From Plumapathes pennacea (lineage: Eukaryota > Cnidaria > Anthozoa > Antipatharia > Myriopathidae), in NCBI GenBank assembly GCA_964036295.1, contig OZ038465.1, positions 11,742,667-11,806,666 on the forward strand: a stretch of DNA of 64,000 nucleotides. The letters run 5' to 3'. The position numbers and the translations under genes were made by a program. This document shows positions 1 through 13,347 of the stretch, piece after piece. Numbering within the stretch: position 1 is the stretch's first letter; each line of letters opens with the position of its first letter. The notes under the pieces are model-generated. The model was not told the DNA's origin. It saw nothing but the letters and a program-made list of their open reading frames with translations, and did no database searches.

Positions 1-3000
1 GTTGTTATCGAAGATCTCGCAAGCAATAAGCAGGACTTGTTGTCGGATCACAAAAACGTATCGTGTGTTGCTGTCTCCAAGAGTGGGAAGTATCTTGCTT
101 CTGGCGAAGAAACACACATGGGTTTTGATGCAGACGTTATATTATGGGACTACGAGAAGCGGGTGTTGATCAAGAGGTTCAAGTTACATAAAGTAAAAGT
201 CGAAGCACTGGCCTTTTCTCCAAACGACCTCTATCTCATTTCTCTTGGGGGCCAAGATGATAGAAGGTGAGACCAAGGCTTTAAATTTGCAATGTGTTGT
301 TTGAAAAACAGGAAAGAAGTTTTGTGAAGATATTTGCACATGATGCAGGAATGCAGATCAACTGAATAGTGCTTGTTTGAAATAATGTGCAAAATACATG
401 AAGATAGATACGTGTACATGCATGTGTCTGTATAAAATATAGCACACGTACATTATAATTTTCTCATTCACAAGGAAACAAACTGATTTTTACAATGTCT
501 CATTATGCTCATAGTTTTTCTATCTGTTGTGTCTAGTAATATGTCAAAACATGACTTTACAGACTGCATGTATGTACTGTATGTTCTATGGGCAGCATAT
601 TCTGTTGGGGCATGCAACCAGGTCTGACTTTAAGGTCCTTTCAAACGAGGTGACATGTCCCCATGACAAATTGTCTCCACATATGACATTATCTTTGTAT
701 GTGTTACCCACATACATGTTAATTGAAATCAAATTGGTTTGAATTCATGCAACACGTCACAAGGCAACAAAATGTTGCATGCACATTTGGTCACTAAGCA
801 TTTGACATGCTTGTGTTGCTGCAACAAATCTATGAATAAAAACAACAACAACAACAACAACAACAAATCTGTGAATAAACTAATCACTAGTCTTTCCTGT
901 GATGTCACAGCATCAAAGTGCATCATGTGACATCCATTCAATATTGTTGCTGGGATGTACAGGGGTATTGCGAAGACAGGTTTCTGTAATAGTTTATTAT
1001 GTGCCATATAAACTGATTTGATTACTGGGAGTTGTAGTGACAGGACCTTGATTTCTGGGGTTTAGTCACAGGCGAAGGCAGGGATACTGTAGACCAAAGA
1101 TCCCAGAGAGACTTTAATTTTCTTTTTTTGCTTTTGTTGTTTCTTGTGTGCAGTATTGTAGTGTGGAATCTGAAGACCATGGAGTCAATCTGTGGCAGTC
1201 CAGCAGCAGCTTTCAGTGCAGGGACAACCTATGCAGTGACATTTGCCAACAACTGTGATGATGTCTTTGTGACAGGTGGCAAGTAAGCAGATTAGAGGGT
1301 CTTTTATACATTATGTAATTTGCATGCACTCATATGACTGTACAATTCAGTGTCTCGGTGTTCCTTTTGGAAAATGCAGATTGGGCATGCACTTTTCCTG
1401 TCCAACCAAATTTGGAGTCTAAGTTAAATAATTATCCATTAACAATCAGATCATTCACCTTCAGAGCTTAAAGGATTATGTGAAGTATTTACAGTTTACT
1501 GATATTGTTAGTAATCTAGTAAGAGTACAACTTATTGTATTTATTATTTTGTTGTTTGATATTTATTTCAGTAAGACCTTGCGAGTATGGCAGCTTGATT
1601 TGCCCAATCGCAAGATCCGCCCTACAGAGGTTAACATGGGACAGCTGAAGAGAATTGTCAAGTGCATTCAGGTTAATATCTATATAATATTCTAATAATA
1701 AGAGGCAATGTTACATGAAGGATGTTGTTATAATATCATGATAATTACATCTAGTAATAATTATAAAGTAACCTAGTGTACATTTTTTTTTATTTTATCA
1801 TGCATATAAAATTACTATAACCTGTAGACTGACATGACTCACATATTATATGTCGCTTAGGGCGTAACAAATAAATATTTGACAGCTTGGCTGTAGCAAT
1901 GACTCGATTACTGGCCCAGATACACTGGACATACCAGAAGTTCAAATGGCTGTCTTCTGAGCAAGTTTAATTGAGAAAACTTACTCGCCTGACTGGATTA
2001 TGCACACTTGGTACAGTCCTTTTTTCATTTCTAAAGTGGCCCATACCCCTGCAGTGTCTTAGTGTATCTTCAGTACTGTAAGTTACTACTAACTGTATTA
2101 TTTAGTATTATGTATTTTTAATCCTCAGATGGATGATAAAGATAACTACTTCTACTGTGGTACTACCACTGGGGATATTCTCCAGGTTAGTGAAGCTCAA
2201 AATGTAGATCCTCTCAACCTTTTTAAATTCAAGAAAATGTATGAGTGATGTAGTGAGAATTCATACTTTAGCTTTCATCTGAGCAAGATATGTTAATCAA
2301 AAAGCCAAATCAAGTTTCCCTTACTGCATGATAAATATTATTTCTTGTGAGAAACTGAGAAGTAAATTGAAGTTGAACACTCAGATTACGATAGGTGTGA
2401 AAGGATTAATCATTCAACTGAGGTAGCCTGGGCTTGTGGATATTGTTTGAGTATCACAAAGCAGTTGAAGCTCTCTGGGAAGTGGACGGCACTAATTACG
2501 GACACCTGTACAAAACCCTGTTTAAAATCTCAGCTGAGTCAAACCCTGTATTTACACATTCTCATCAGTTCCAGTTATGGATGTACTTATTCTTCTGTAT
2601 CCGCTTATGGGAGCTTCAACTGTATAACCTGTGACATTCTTTCTTGCTCACCAAAATCACAGAGATAAAATTTTTAATTTGTCAGCTTGAGTAACTTGTA
2701 CTGTAAGTTGTTTATAGAAGTCTACTGTACAACAGTACAGTATTAACTGAGATGAAATAACAAACTGTGGTCTTGTTTTAGGTAAATGCCAAGACAAAGC
2801 TTCTGAAGGAGTATGGCCCAAACAAGGGGCTGTTGGGCCAAGGTGTGTTGTCACTGCAGTTTGTCAAGACTGGAGAAATCATAGCTGGTGCTGGTGATGG
2901 AACTGTGGCTATCATTAGTCATGCCAAGGACAAGTTTACTAAAACTCAGTAAGTATACATGTCCTGGGGAGGGAGGGGGGGGGGGGGGGGGGTGCTCCCA

Positions 3001-6000
3001 CATAAAAATGATGGGGATGCTAGTTGGGAATTTTCATTTTGCCCGTAAGAGGTACTAAAATGGGCATGGCTTGAGCTTATTTTGACCCCTAAGAAATACC
3101 AATAGAAAGATACCAAGAATTTAAAGGTTTGTTGCCTTTAATTGCCATAAAGAAAATATAATTAAGCACTTTATCTCTTGCTGTTTTCAAACCAAAACGT
3201 TCATTCAACTGACACCCAACCCCTAAACAGTACCATATCACATAAAAATGTAAGCGTTTGATGTTGAGCACTCTATAAAGCAATACCAAAACCTGTGATT
3301 TTGACCCCCACGACGAGTTTTGGCCCGTCCTTTTTTATATGGAAGTCTCCCTCCCCCCTCCCCCCTCCCAAAAATATATCAACATGATTTAACAAAGTCT
3401 CCCAAGATTCCCAACATGGATATAACTTTCTTCCTCTTAAATAAGTTAATTGAGATGTTGTCCTTTTCAATAATTAATCATTTCTCCGGTGCACATTGTC
3501 TTGAATCTCTAGAGTGGCCAAGGTTGATGGTGGTGTGTCATCCATAGCTTTGAGGGGCCAAGGACATCAGGTAACTAACAATGATGAATCTGCAGAACTT
3601 TTTTTTTTTTTACTGCAGGGCCACAGGGGCGGGAGGGGCTGGCAATCTCAAAACAAAAGAGCCATTTGTAAACTACTTACGCAAAACAAAACTTTCTGGA
3701 CCTTAAAATAATATGCATTCGGACTGCTTGAAAGAAAGTGCTGATAACTTTGACCCTCGTGTAAACATTTTTGGGCAGTCACTTTCACCAGAGGGAACTT
3801 CAATCAGTTGTTTGTTTGAAAGGTGGCCGGGTATTTTGCGTAGCAAGTCATTTCGTTCGGTCTCTACTCCGTCACAGCATAAAGCTATCGTTCTATACAA
3901 ACCATGGTGTTGTAGCGCGACGTCATCAGTCAGCCGCTAAAAAAACGCAGCGTGACCACTGAAAGTTTGTTGCACGGCATTCTTGTTTCACGATGAGTTT
4001 TTAATTTTGATTTGCTAAACTCCAAAATTTTTTTGAGACAATTCTTTCCACGAGACTGTCCTGTCAGCCAAGAAAAGCAGCAAACAAAAGTTAAAACACA
4101 CAAGCTGATGTAGTAGACCACTGGCATACAATATGGTACTTGACATGAATCATCTTGGTTTTTCTTTGCCTTTTCCAGTTCTATGTAGGAACAGTATCAT
4201 CGCAGATGTATAGGTTTGATTACGCCGAGTTCACACACGAGAGAATCAAGACCTGTCACCACAGCAAAGTCAACGACATCGTGTTCCCTTTGTAAGTTTT
4301 TCCTGAAAAAAGAAAAGACATAATCAAAAAGTTCTTGAGAATTTTGTTTCCATTGTTGCGCTGGTCGAGGTTTGAAAGTTTCGTTATAAAGGGGCCCTCC
4401 AAACCACTGTCTCGCCAAATACCTTGACTGTCCATTTTGAAGGCCCTCGAAGCAATATAAGCAATTCATTCTCACCCGACTCGTTTGAAAAGAAGGTTAG
4501 ATTCATTTGGTCTAAAATTGCTAGTAGACATCGAAGGTTTCTGGGCGGACACTCTCGTAAATGGACAGCCATACGTACGGACACCTTTACGAAACCCGGT
4601 AAACTCTAGCTCAGCGGACAGTTCTAGTTACGGACACTTTATCTACAGTTTCCCAAGGTGTCTGCTTACGGGAGCTTCAACGGACACCCTTGGGAAACAG
4701 ATAAAGTGTCCTTAACTGGGACTTTCCGCTTACGAGAATGTGTAAATGCAGAGTTTGACTGAGTTAGAGTTTAAACAGAGTTTCGTAAAGATGTCCGTAA
4801 GTATCTAGCTGTCCATTTACGAGAGTGTCCGCCCAGAGAGCTTCGACTTTATTTGGCCATTGATTTATTACGATAGTTTTTATCCAGACCCATCTCGCGA
4901 TTCTTTACCCATTTTCAGACATCAAAAGATAAACGTTGTATTGGTTGAGATGACCCCTTTTATAAGAAGACGAGTGTAATATCTTTCTTTGTTGTATCAT
5001 CGTAGGGGAGTTAGTACTAAAAGAAAGTGTTTCTTTCTCCGTGGTTATCACAGTGCCTATTCCGACTGTTTTGCCACCTGTTCCAAAAGTGAGATACGTG
5101 TGTGGAACACAAGGACGAACAAGGAGCTATTGAGGATAAACGTCCCTAACATGACGTGCAATGCGATAGACTTCATGAGGAATGGCAAAAGTATAGTAAG
5201 CGGTAAGTTGGAGCTCAACAGAACCCAGGACAAATCAAATTAACAGTCAAACCGCTCAACAGAACCCAGGACAAATCAAATTAACAGTCAAACCGCTCAA
5301 CAGAACCCAGGACAAATCAAATTAACAGTCAAACCGCTCAACAGAACCCAGGACAAGTCAAATTAACAGTCAAACCACTCAACAGAACCCAGGACAAATC
5401 AAATTAACAGTCAAACCGCTCAACAGAACCCAGGACAAATCAAATTAACAGTCAAACCGCTCAACAGAACCCAGGACAAATCAAATTAACCAAACCTGAA
5501 TTGCTGTCCGGTAGGGGGAGAGATATTAGGACGGGTCCAGCTTTGTACGTTAGTGCGGGACGTTTTGGAAAAACAGTTCAATTTGAGGCTTTCACATATT
5601 TTGAGAACAGTGCGCAAATGTAAATTCCAATGAAAAATAAGGACAAATTTGTCTGCCCGTTTAGGCAATGCGATGAAAAAATGGTGGCCGCAGAGTCATT
5701 CTCTTATTGCACCGTCAGCATACAAGTGAAGAAGATCGTGAACAGCCAAATCGTATTACATAGACGCTTCATATTCTTCTCTCTTGTTTGTGCGAACGTC
5801 GACAAAAGACTGCCGTCTTGTCCAGTTTCCAGACTTGTCCTCTCCCGTATGATAATTACTGAGCTTGTATTGTTTCATTCTCTGCAGCCTGGAATGATGG
5901 GAGAATCCGGGCCTTCACGCCTGAGTCAGGCTCACTTTTGTACGAAATCAACAATGCTCACACAATGGGCGTGACGGCGTTGGCGACGATGTCCGACTGC

Positions 6001-9000
6001 GAGCACATCATCAGCGGGGGAGGGGAGGGACAAGTCCGTGTGTGGCGGATCACGCGAAATACTCAGAGTCTGTTGGAAACCATGAAGGAGCAACACAAGG
6101 GTATGTATGATAATGATGTAAGGATTATTTCCTAGATTGGTGAGTGAATGTTACTGCTGTGGAAAGATAACAGTTGGGAGCTGAGCTCAAAATGTTGTAG
6201 AGTGGTTTCTGGGGTTTGCGCCAATGGCAAGTGCTGTAACACTGTAGCAAAACACTTTCGACAAACAGAAGCCAAAGTAAATGCGCAATTGACCCTTTCA
6301 GTTAGTCGAGTCACTTGATCTGAAATGGAACCACATCTCCAAACAAGTCTCAATGAATCTCCTCAAAATAAGTTATGGTTGGCTAATGTTATGGTTAATA
6401 AATACGGCCCATAAATACGACGGAATAAGCGAGGGAAAACTCTAAAAACAAAATATTTATTGTACAGTGGTTTCTGGGGTTTGCGCCAATGCTGTAACAC
6501 TGTAACAAAACACTTTCAACAAACAGAAGCCAAAATAAATGCGCAGTTGACCCTTTCAGTTAGTCGAGTCACTTGATCTGAAATGGAACAACATCTCCAA
6601 ACAAGTCTCAATGAATCTCCTCAAAATAAGTTATGGTTGGCTAATGTTATGGCTAATAAATACGGCCCATAAATACGACGGAATAAGCGAGGAAAAACTC
6701 TAAAAACAAAACATTTTTCTGTTGAAGTTGTGGTCACGTGATGTGATCACGTGATGACTAACTGAATTAGTCAATTTGTCAAACAAGAGACCAATAGTGC
6801 GACAAAACGCAATGGCCACTTTGAGCACAGGACTAATGTACCATTTATTCTTGATTAGTTTTGATTTTGCTTCTGATTAGTCGAGAACGAACTTGCCAAA
6901 ATTTTGTCTAACGTTAGGCGTGAGTCTTAATACATCTTGACTTTGCTTGTGTCACAGGTGCTGTAACATGCATCAAAATCCGAAATGATGACAGTGCGGT
7001 GAGTTTGTATTTCGGTAGTTCCTAGTTTCCATGTTACAAAAAAGGTTGTATCAGAATTTATAAATTTTACAAAGCTTGCTATTTACTTGATTTGAGCCTG
7101 TTCTGGCTCAATACGTTGCTTCTGTCAGGAGCTGTGCACGTTTGAGTTTCGTGACAACAAAGCCGTGTGTCGCGTTTTTGGCTGACTAAGATGCAGCTAC
7201 AATGCTCGTATCTGGCTTCTTTTTTTTTTTTCTTTTGTATTGTATTGTTCTTGTTCTGAAGTGAAGAACGGCGTCTTTGGTCAAAATGCTATTACAGTGG
7301 AACCCGGCCTTACGGACGCCCGTTTATTACGGACAACGGACACTTTTTCGTGCCCCAAATATGATGTTTTTATACAAAGTTAACCGGTTGATGCGGACAC
7401 TTTATTTTCTAATAATCTTTCCAGTACGGCGTGCAGTTACTGATTACTTCAATTAACATTCAACGTCCACAAAGAACAATATTATAACGTTACATACTCT
7501 TGAAGGTAGAAGTCTCAGACGTTTTTGGTTCCTGATGATTTTACACTGTATACGTTATATCATTTATCTATGAACTCATGTAAGTGACGTAATTTGACAG
7601 ACCCGGCTTATACGGACACCCTGTTAATACGGACACTTTGTTTGGTCCCGTATTATCCGGGTTACACTGTATGTAAAAACAAAACCAAGCTCAGCAGAGA
7701 GATTTACTTGACATACACTCGTTACTTTATACGGACAGTAGGAAGGTTACTATATTGCTACTGCGCATAAGTACACTTTACTGCTTCTTTTATACCAGTG
7801 CCAACTAATTCAATCGACTGCCTTTATATTCTTCCATAACATTAGCAGTTGACAATTCGTTTATAATTGCCATCTCTTCTACAGTGTGTATCAGCAAGCA
7901 CCGATGGCACCTGTATTATCTGGGATTTGACGTAAGTATCCCATGATTGATTTGTGTGTGTGTGTGTGTTTTAGTTGACTGTTATTTAACACCTGCCCAT
8001 TTTGACATATTGGGGCGGATGACAGAAAGAGTTTTGCACCTGGCGTTTCTTCCCCCCTCCCCTAACGCTCAACTTTTGTCACACCTTTCTTGCAGGCCAA
8101 CTTAAGGTTATCTCTCGCATTTCCGGCTAATAAGCCTGTTTCCAGTGTTAGAATTATGCACTTTCATTTCTAATTTCTAGTTTTTTTTTTTCGGGCTATC
8201 TTTGCAACTGCTTAAGTTGCTTCAAAACCGGCTGCGAAGGTCACTTTTACTGTCATTCACGTTGCTAATGTTATGAAGTGAAGCTTTCCACTTAAAGGCG
8301 TTCGCTTGGCGACTTTCTGTGGACTGTTTTGGTTTGTAATATATAGACAACCTCTTTTTACACTCGTGTGCTTGTAAAGTAAAATGTTCACGGCCGAAGG
8401 CTGAGACCTAAATAATAAATTATGCGAAGTTAATTATGCATGACGTCATAGCATGAGCAATCACGTGTCACCATTTGGGCGGAGGGGGGACAGCTGTGAG
8501 TTTCGTATTTTTAATACAAGTGTGTTCATAAACAGTACGCTCATCTTTTTGGAAACTAATTGTGCTGATCTAATGCCTTAATCAACACAAGACTGTTGCA
8601 TGAGAGAGTCACCGTTCCCTCAATTATTGCGTTTTTCTGTGGGAGGGTTTCTCGTGACGAAGTGGTCGTGAAGATCCGGTAAAATGTTCTCGTCTGATCT
8701 TTATTGAAGGTCTTTTGGGTTCGCTTTGAATATTTAATTAATATACATGCTGTGCATGTTTCTGTCGATGGATGACAATGGTGACATAAGACTTTTTACA
8801 TAAATCTATTGTGGTATCTTATCAAGCCTCTCGATCTTGTTGTTTGAACTTTTTAGAAAAAATTGTACACCCTGAGTTGTGACTGATTTGGAATACACTT
8901 TTCTATCAGAGAATACAGTAATCCTTGGTGTTATCGAAGCTTGTATGACATTAGTTAAGTCTATACTATACACTTTGTTTTTGCCAGGCAATTTGTGAGG

Positions 9001-11460
9001 AACCAAATTGTTTTTGCCACCACAATGTTCAAGGCTGTGTGTTACTATCAACCTGATGAATGCCAGATCATTACCACTGGGGAAGATCGCAAAGTGAGTA
9101 ATGATGAACTAATATATACGATGTACATGTATCTTCCAGTTTATATTACATTTAGTCGTCGTTTTCTCTCTGAATCACATGTTAGGGTGTATGGTATGGA
9201 CGTTTAGCTTCGCTGTTTGTTGTCTCGTTTCAAATCATGTGATGGTACCCTTTGGAAATTCTTTCTTTTTGTTGCTAATCAACCCTGCTAGAGAGAGGTT
9301 CTGAGAAAAACAGAACAGTCCCGCAACCGTTCAATTATACGCCGCCCGCTGGCGGGAACGAAAGGATTTTAAGAATGAAACTATCCTGCGTAGCAAGCGT
9401 TTCCCCTCGATACGAAGAGCGTACGACGACTTTTCGATTTTGGCCGCGCGAAAATTGGGGCGAGGAGAGAGGAGGAGAAGGCAACGCCCCTCTCCCCTCG
9501 CCCCAATTTTTGCGCGACCAAAATCGAAAAAGTCGTCGTGTGCTCTTCGTGTCGAGGGGAAACGCTTGCTACGCAGGTTAGAATGAAGCTGGTTTTTGCA
9601 AGTTTGAATTTGGTAAATCAGAGCAAAGATCTAAGGACTTATGAATACCATGAAACGCGTAAGAACTCCCATCAGTACGTCTCAGCGTTACAACCGTTTT
9701 CAGATGACTGTCGAAAGCCAAAGTAAGTACACCGCCAATCGCAGAGGCCGTCAGAAACACTTTCAACCAATCAGAAGTAATTCATGTTTGGTTTTACTTT
9801 GAAGTAGACACCAACCAGCAGTTTAAGGACATTCGCGCCAAAAACTTCTAACTTCAGAATGTTTTCAAAATTCTGCAATAGTTAGATTATTATAAACTAA
9901 TTCATAAAATGCAAAAAAAAATTGGGGGTCAACAGGCTCGTTTCGGAGATAATTGGTGTCATAAATTGCCAAATTCGGCCATTCCAGTCGCCGTAGGTAC
10001 GCTTGTTTATGAGCAGAAAAAATGCTTTTCAAACATCGGCAATAATCGAATTAGAACTTAATGGGTACATTAAGAAAACGACTTCAATTTCAGACCTTTT
10101 CTAAGGCCCGATAAGGCGTCGATAGCCATTTTTGCAGCTTCTTGAAGACTTCCGTGACCGATGCTTTAGCGTCCGCGGGAATGTAAAAGTGGATTTAAAA
10201 AAAAACTTCGAACGTTCAGAATTATTTGATTTTTTGATATTATCTAGAGGATCGGTGAAGAAACGTATTTATTAAAAGAAAAGTAGGGGTCACCGGACTT
10301 TTAAGAGAGTTATTTTGACGAATAGCATCCAAGAACCATGTTTTGTTAACATATGCGCCGCGCGTGCATGACGTTGCATTGCGTCATCCATTGTTTGTAT
10401 GTGCGCAGAAATGCTGCGCATGAAAATTAGTAGCGCGAACGTCCTTAAGGAAACGCCATGGATTGCCACTTGCTTGTTTTCGCAAGAATATTGCAATCAT
10501 ATTTTGGTTTTGCTCTCGATTGGCGAATAATGCTGCTAAAATTGTTTCAACCAATCCGAAAGCCTAGCAAACGCAAAACCGAAGCAATCACGTGATTACT
10601 TTCGACAGTCATCCGAAAACGGCTCTAAGTAGGTAAACAAATACTACAGCAAAGCTGCATATAGAACCCTTTTTGAACAGTTTATCTTGCATTTTTAGTT
10701 CATGTTGTTTTCCTTTGTTGTTAGGTTGCTTACTGGGACCTAGCCGATGGCTCCCAAATTCGTGAACTTGAAGGTTCTAAATCAGGTTCTATTGAGGGTA
10801 TGGACATCTCAGCTGATGAGCAGAACCATGTCAGCCTTGTGACGGGTGGTCAAGACAAACTCATCAAGGTTTGTGCACGTGTGCAGTTTGTTCCAGTGTG
10901 TGCCTATATAAGGCCAATGTCGTGCTACACGGGACCATGTATCTCCTTCGTGCTATTAAAATGGAAAATTCCAAACGATCAGATATATTTATAGTAATTC
11001 TGTACACCATAGAAGAGTTTCCATACCGGTTTTACCGAGATGTCGGTTGCCACTCTTTCAAAACGAGGACCAGTGCGATACATTTTTAACGATAACGAGT
11101 GTTTGGTTTGCATAGTGTGAACTTTCTTATTATACTAGTTTTCGAAAGAAAGATTTGGCACCAGGCCTCGTTTTGAAAGAGGGCAAAAGGCATCGCTCAG
11201 AAAGCGCTATTGGACAAAACTAGGAAAATGCATGGATTGACTAATGCTTTGATTTGTGTCATATTTCATAGGTGTGGGATTATGATGAGGGCGTGGTCAC
11301 TCACATAGGCAAGGGTCACGGTGGTGATGTGACCAGGGTGAAGATCTGCCCTAACCGCGTCTGGATCGTCAGCGTAGGAGCTGATGGAGGTATCCTCAAA
11401 TGGCGTTTCCCTCAAAGAACAAACAGGAATCAGGTCGACATTAAAGATGTTAGATACTAA
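1..11460 (+). CDS. CFAP52: Cilia- and flagella-associated protein 52 (WD40 repeat protein), 5'-truncated, 14 exons
   Basis: WD40 beta-propeller protein of motile ciliary axonemes (also called WDR16). The exons I place are 1-266, 1154-1282, 1572-1671, 2129-2185, 2782-2948, 3513-3570, 4179-4291, 5054-5202, 5888-6100, 6958-6998, 7885-7931, 8988-9093, 10725-10868 and 11272-11460. All have GT/AG borders, and the phases sum to an open frame of 592 codons ending at TAA 11458-11460. Family-typical stretches are readable: LALAFSPNDLYL-type text in exon 1 (seen as EALAFSPNDLYLISLGG), VWQLDLPNRKI in exon 3, NVPNMTCNAIDFMRNGKSI in exon 8, GGGEGQVRVW in exon 9, STDGTCIIWDL in exon 11 and WDYDEGVVTHIGKGH in the last exon. 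The human protein is about 620 residues, so only the extreme N-terminus and the upstream exon(s) are missing. The introns hold several repeats listed separately. Possible polyadenylation signals AATAAA lie at 12138 and 12516. Confidence 0.95.
841..866. repeat. (AAC)n microsatellite
   Basis: A run of about eight AAC triplets in the first visible CFAP52 intron. Open frames across it read as poly-Asn or poly-Leu and are not genes. Confidence 0.9.
2466..2632. repeat. Partial copy of a foldback element (CGGACAC family)
   Basis: It begins GAAGCTCTCTGGG and ends with GGGAGCTTCAAC. Internally it carries TACGGACACCTGTACAAAACCC. The same text, better preserved, appears in the element at 4531-4846, so this is a decayed copy within the CFAP52 intron. 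Confidence 0.6.
2970..2992 (+). repeat. Poly-G tract
   Basis: An almost uninterrupted run of more than 20 G, broken by one A, begins about 20 bp after the CFAP52 splice donor at 2949. It is able to form a G-quadruplex in the pre-mRNA. Confidence 0.85.
4531..4846. mobile_element. Foldback (MITE-like) element with long inverted arms
   Basis: The left arm (4531-4569) and right arm (4808-4846) are near-perfect reverse complements; both contain GGGCGGACACTCTCGTAAAT or its complement. The centre holds further TACGGACAC motifs and is itself partly palindromic. It sits in the CFAP52 intron between exons 7 and 8. No open frame of a transposase is present, so it is non-autonomous. Confidence 0.75.
5214..5490 (+). 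repeat. 41-bp minisatellite, about 6.7 copies
   Basis: The unit begins CTCAACAGAACCCAGGACAA and repeats exactly every 41 bp from 5214, with only one or two substitutions over the array. It starts 12 bp after the exon 8 splice donor of CFAP52 (GT at 5203), so it occupies the start of that intron. Confidence 0.95.
6198..6714 (+). repeat. Direct repeat pair, two ~250-bp copies, period ~265 bp
   Basis: The copy starting at about 6201 (AGTGGTTTCTGGGGTTTGCG) recurs at about 6466 with a short internal deletion and a few substitutions, up to the shared text AAAACTCTAAAAACAAAA. It lies in the CFAP52 intron between exons 9 and 10. The ORFs inside are shadows. Confidence 0.85.
7293..7671. mobile_element. 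Tc1/mariner-like MITE (TACAGTGGAACCC termini)
   Basis: The left end TACAGTGGAACCC and right end GGGTTACACTGTA are inverted repeats flanked by TA, the dinucleotide duplicated by Tc1/mariner transposons. The interior has several TACGGACAC motifs. There is no transposase frame. It is an intronic insertion in CFAP52, and a larger relative lies at 38545-39062. Confidence 0.75.
9385..9577. mobile_element. Near-perfect foldback element (CCTGCGTAGCAAGCG termini)
   Basis: The whole 193 bp is a palindrome with arms of about 90 bp. The left end CCTGCGTAGCAAGCGTTTCC matches the complement of the right end GGAAACGCTTGCTACGCAGG. The purine-rich centre meets a pyrimidine-rich counterpart. It is intronic in CFAP52 (exon 12 to 13 intron). 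Confidence 0.9.
9691..10624. mobile_element. Non-autonomous element with inverted ends (CCGTTTTCAGATGACTGTCG)
   Basis: The left end CCGTTTTCAGATGACTGTCG and the right end, which reads CGACAGTCATCCGAAAACGG, are reverse complements with one mismatch and about 930 bp apart. No coding capacity is evident between them. A fragment with similar text occurs at 47950-47985 in anoctamin gene A. Confidence 0.6.
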
Positions 11461-12978
11461 TCTTTAGTAATCCTTTCAAAGCCAAAGGCACACTTGACTC
11501 CAAGGATTTCTGAGTCCGGTTGTTCAAAGCAGTTGTAAGCTAACATCGAGCAAGTCGGATTTTTTTGTTTTTGTTTTTTTGTTTTTGCATTTTTTTTGCT
11601 TTAAAATGAGAAGCTTTTGCGCACAAGACGACTTTCCTTGCAGTGCTTCGATCAAAAACTTTATACTCACTCTTTGATCGAAACTCTCCAGTTCGTTTGC
11701 CAAAATTATTTGGTTAACTGTGGATTTTAGTTTAATCGAACAACCGGGCCCAACTGTAAAACGAAATCCAAAGGTGTGTCCGCTCATTGAGTAAATTCTA
11801 ATGGAAATGAAAGGATTAAAATCGTGAAAGCTTGTCGATTTTACCAGGAATGAATAGGCGCATCGTTTTCCCAGCCTTTGTGGTGTTTTGGGAGCTCAGA
11901 AGTTGCATCTTGGTTTAAAATCCCAATTGGCTTTCCGCTTCAAAACGTTTGAAGGAGTATTATTTTAGAAGTAAGTGTTCAAAAGCTAAGGCCCAGGCTG
12001 CTGAACTGCAAGTTGCTTTTTGTTTTCCTTAATTGAGTATCGAATTTACTTAATTTTGGCTTTCCAGCTAACTTTTCACATACGAAACATCATTGTTTTT
12101 TTTTTACTATTGTTGCAAGGCAAGCGACGTTTCTTAGAATAAACCATTTGTGACACATGTATATAGCAATCAAGCTTCCAAGTAACCCATCCTATTTCTT
12201 TCGGTTGTTTGGCGAGGAAAGTACACTTTCATTGCCAACATTTTTGTCTTGTTTGTACTGACATTTGCACAAGTCAAAAGTCTGCATTTAAGTGTCACTC
12301 CAAGTGAGATTCATGTCGCATTCAAGTGCTTTAATCTCTAAAGTTCAGAACGAAAATTGCGTCCACCGTTGGACATGTTAATCATGTACAAAACGTACAA
12401 TATTATAATATAACCTTTAGGAGTCGCATGTACAGGTAGCGAGTATGATCTACTACAGTATTATTATCATTGTTTTGTAGAGTGGTCCTTTGTGGAAACA
12501 GACGTTGGTTACACAAATAAATCACATTTTGGTGACTTGGTGTATAAGCGTGATCCTTGAACACTAACTTTCACACCCAGCAGTTTTCTATTTTTAGAAA
12601 GTTTCATTCATTCAGTATATTGGTGGTATTCTTTCCCGAAAGTCTACGTATGAGGTTTCCTCTGGATGGCGCTGCATTGTGGTGAAAACGCGAATTTTAA
12701 CAAATTAGGTCATTATTGTGCAATTCTGAGTTACGAGAGCTTAGTTTGACGGGGAAAGAATTTGGCTATATCTTGGCCGAAACTTGGCCATTTTAATCGC
12801 GGGTTCCTTCCAAGTGTACATCGGTAAGATTCGCAAGAGGGAAATGATGTTGACTATAGTCTTGGTCTAACCGTGATCATTTTGAACACGATCAGTCACC
12901 TGCTGTGTTTTTACAAACGAACTATCCGCGACAAAGAAAAAAATTCACTGATTTTGTGCGTTCTGAATGGGCCCTCAG
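11461..12978. other. CFAP52 3' UTR and intergenic DNA
   Basis: AT-rich, with T-runs near 11565-11600 and candidate AATAAA signals at 12138 and 12516. I see no coding region here. Confidence 0.6.
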
Positions 12979-13165
12979 GCCTAGCCCCACATCCTCGGAG
13001 ACCCGGGCAAAAAGCGGCGGAGGAGAATGGGGAGGGGGAGGAAAGGAGAAGGAGGAAAACGCTCTTTTCTTCCTTCCCCTTTTCCCCCATTCCTCTCTCT
13101 CCCCTTCCCCGCCGCTTTTGCCCATCGCCCCACGCGGATGAGTCTGGGGACGAGGCTGGTAGGCC
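12979..13165. mobile_element. GC-rich foldback element next to the small gene's 5' end
   Basis: The arms pair GGCCTAGCCCC...GGGCAAAAAGCGGCGG with CCGCCGCTTTTGCCC...GAGGCTGGTAGGCC. The purine-rich half (GGAGAATGGGGAGGGGG) and its pyrimidine-rich complement meet in the centre. The several overlapping ORFs here exist only because of the biased composition. It ends 33 bp before the first ATG (13199) of the following gene and may form part of its promoter. Confidence 0.7.
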
Positions 13166-13347
13166 TGCTGACCAGTCAGCGGTCACTCTTTTGACAAAAT
13201 GGCGGACATGTTAACGTTTGAACTGACGGCCAAGATTTCGCCTAAAATCTGCGGTGCTAGCGACAATAATTTGACCAGGGACTCGATTATACTTGGGTGA
13301 AAGTGTCACGCCGTCGGCAATGGCTCAAGAAAAGAAAATAGTCGCTC

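Noticed and set aside
739..1007. ORFs with poly-Asn or poly-Leu
   Set aside because: Products of the AAC microsatellite inside a CFAP52 intron.
12873..13214. Overlapping Pro/Arg/Ser-rich ORFs on both strands
   Set aside because: They lie in the GC-rich foldback, where purine/pyrimidine bias keeps several frames open at once.
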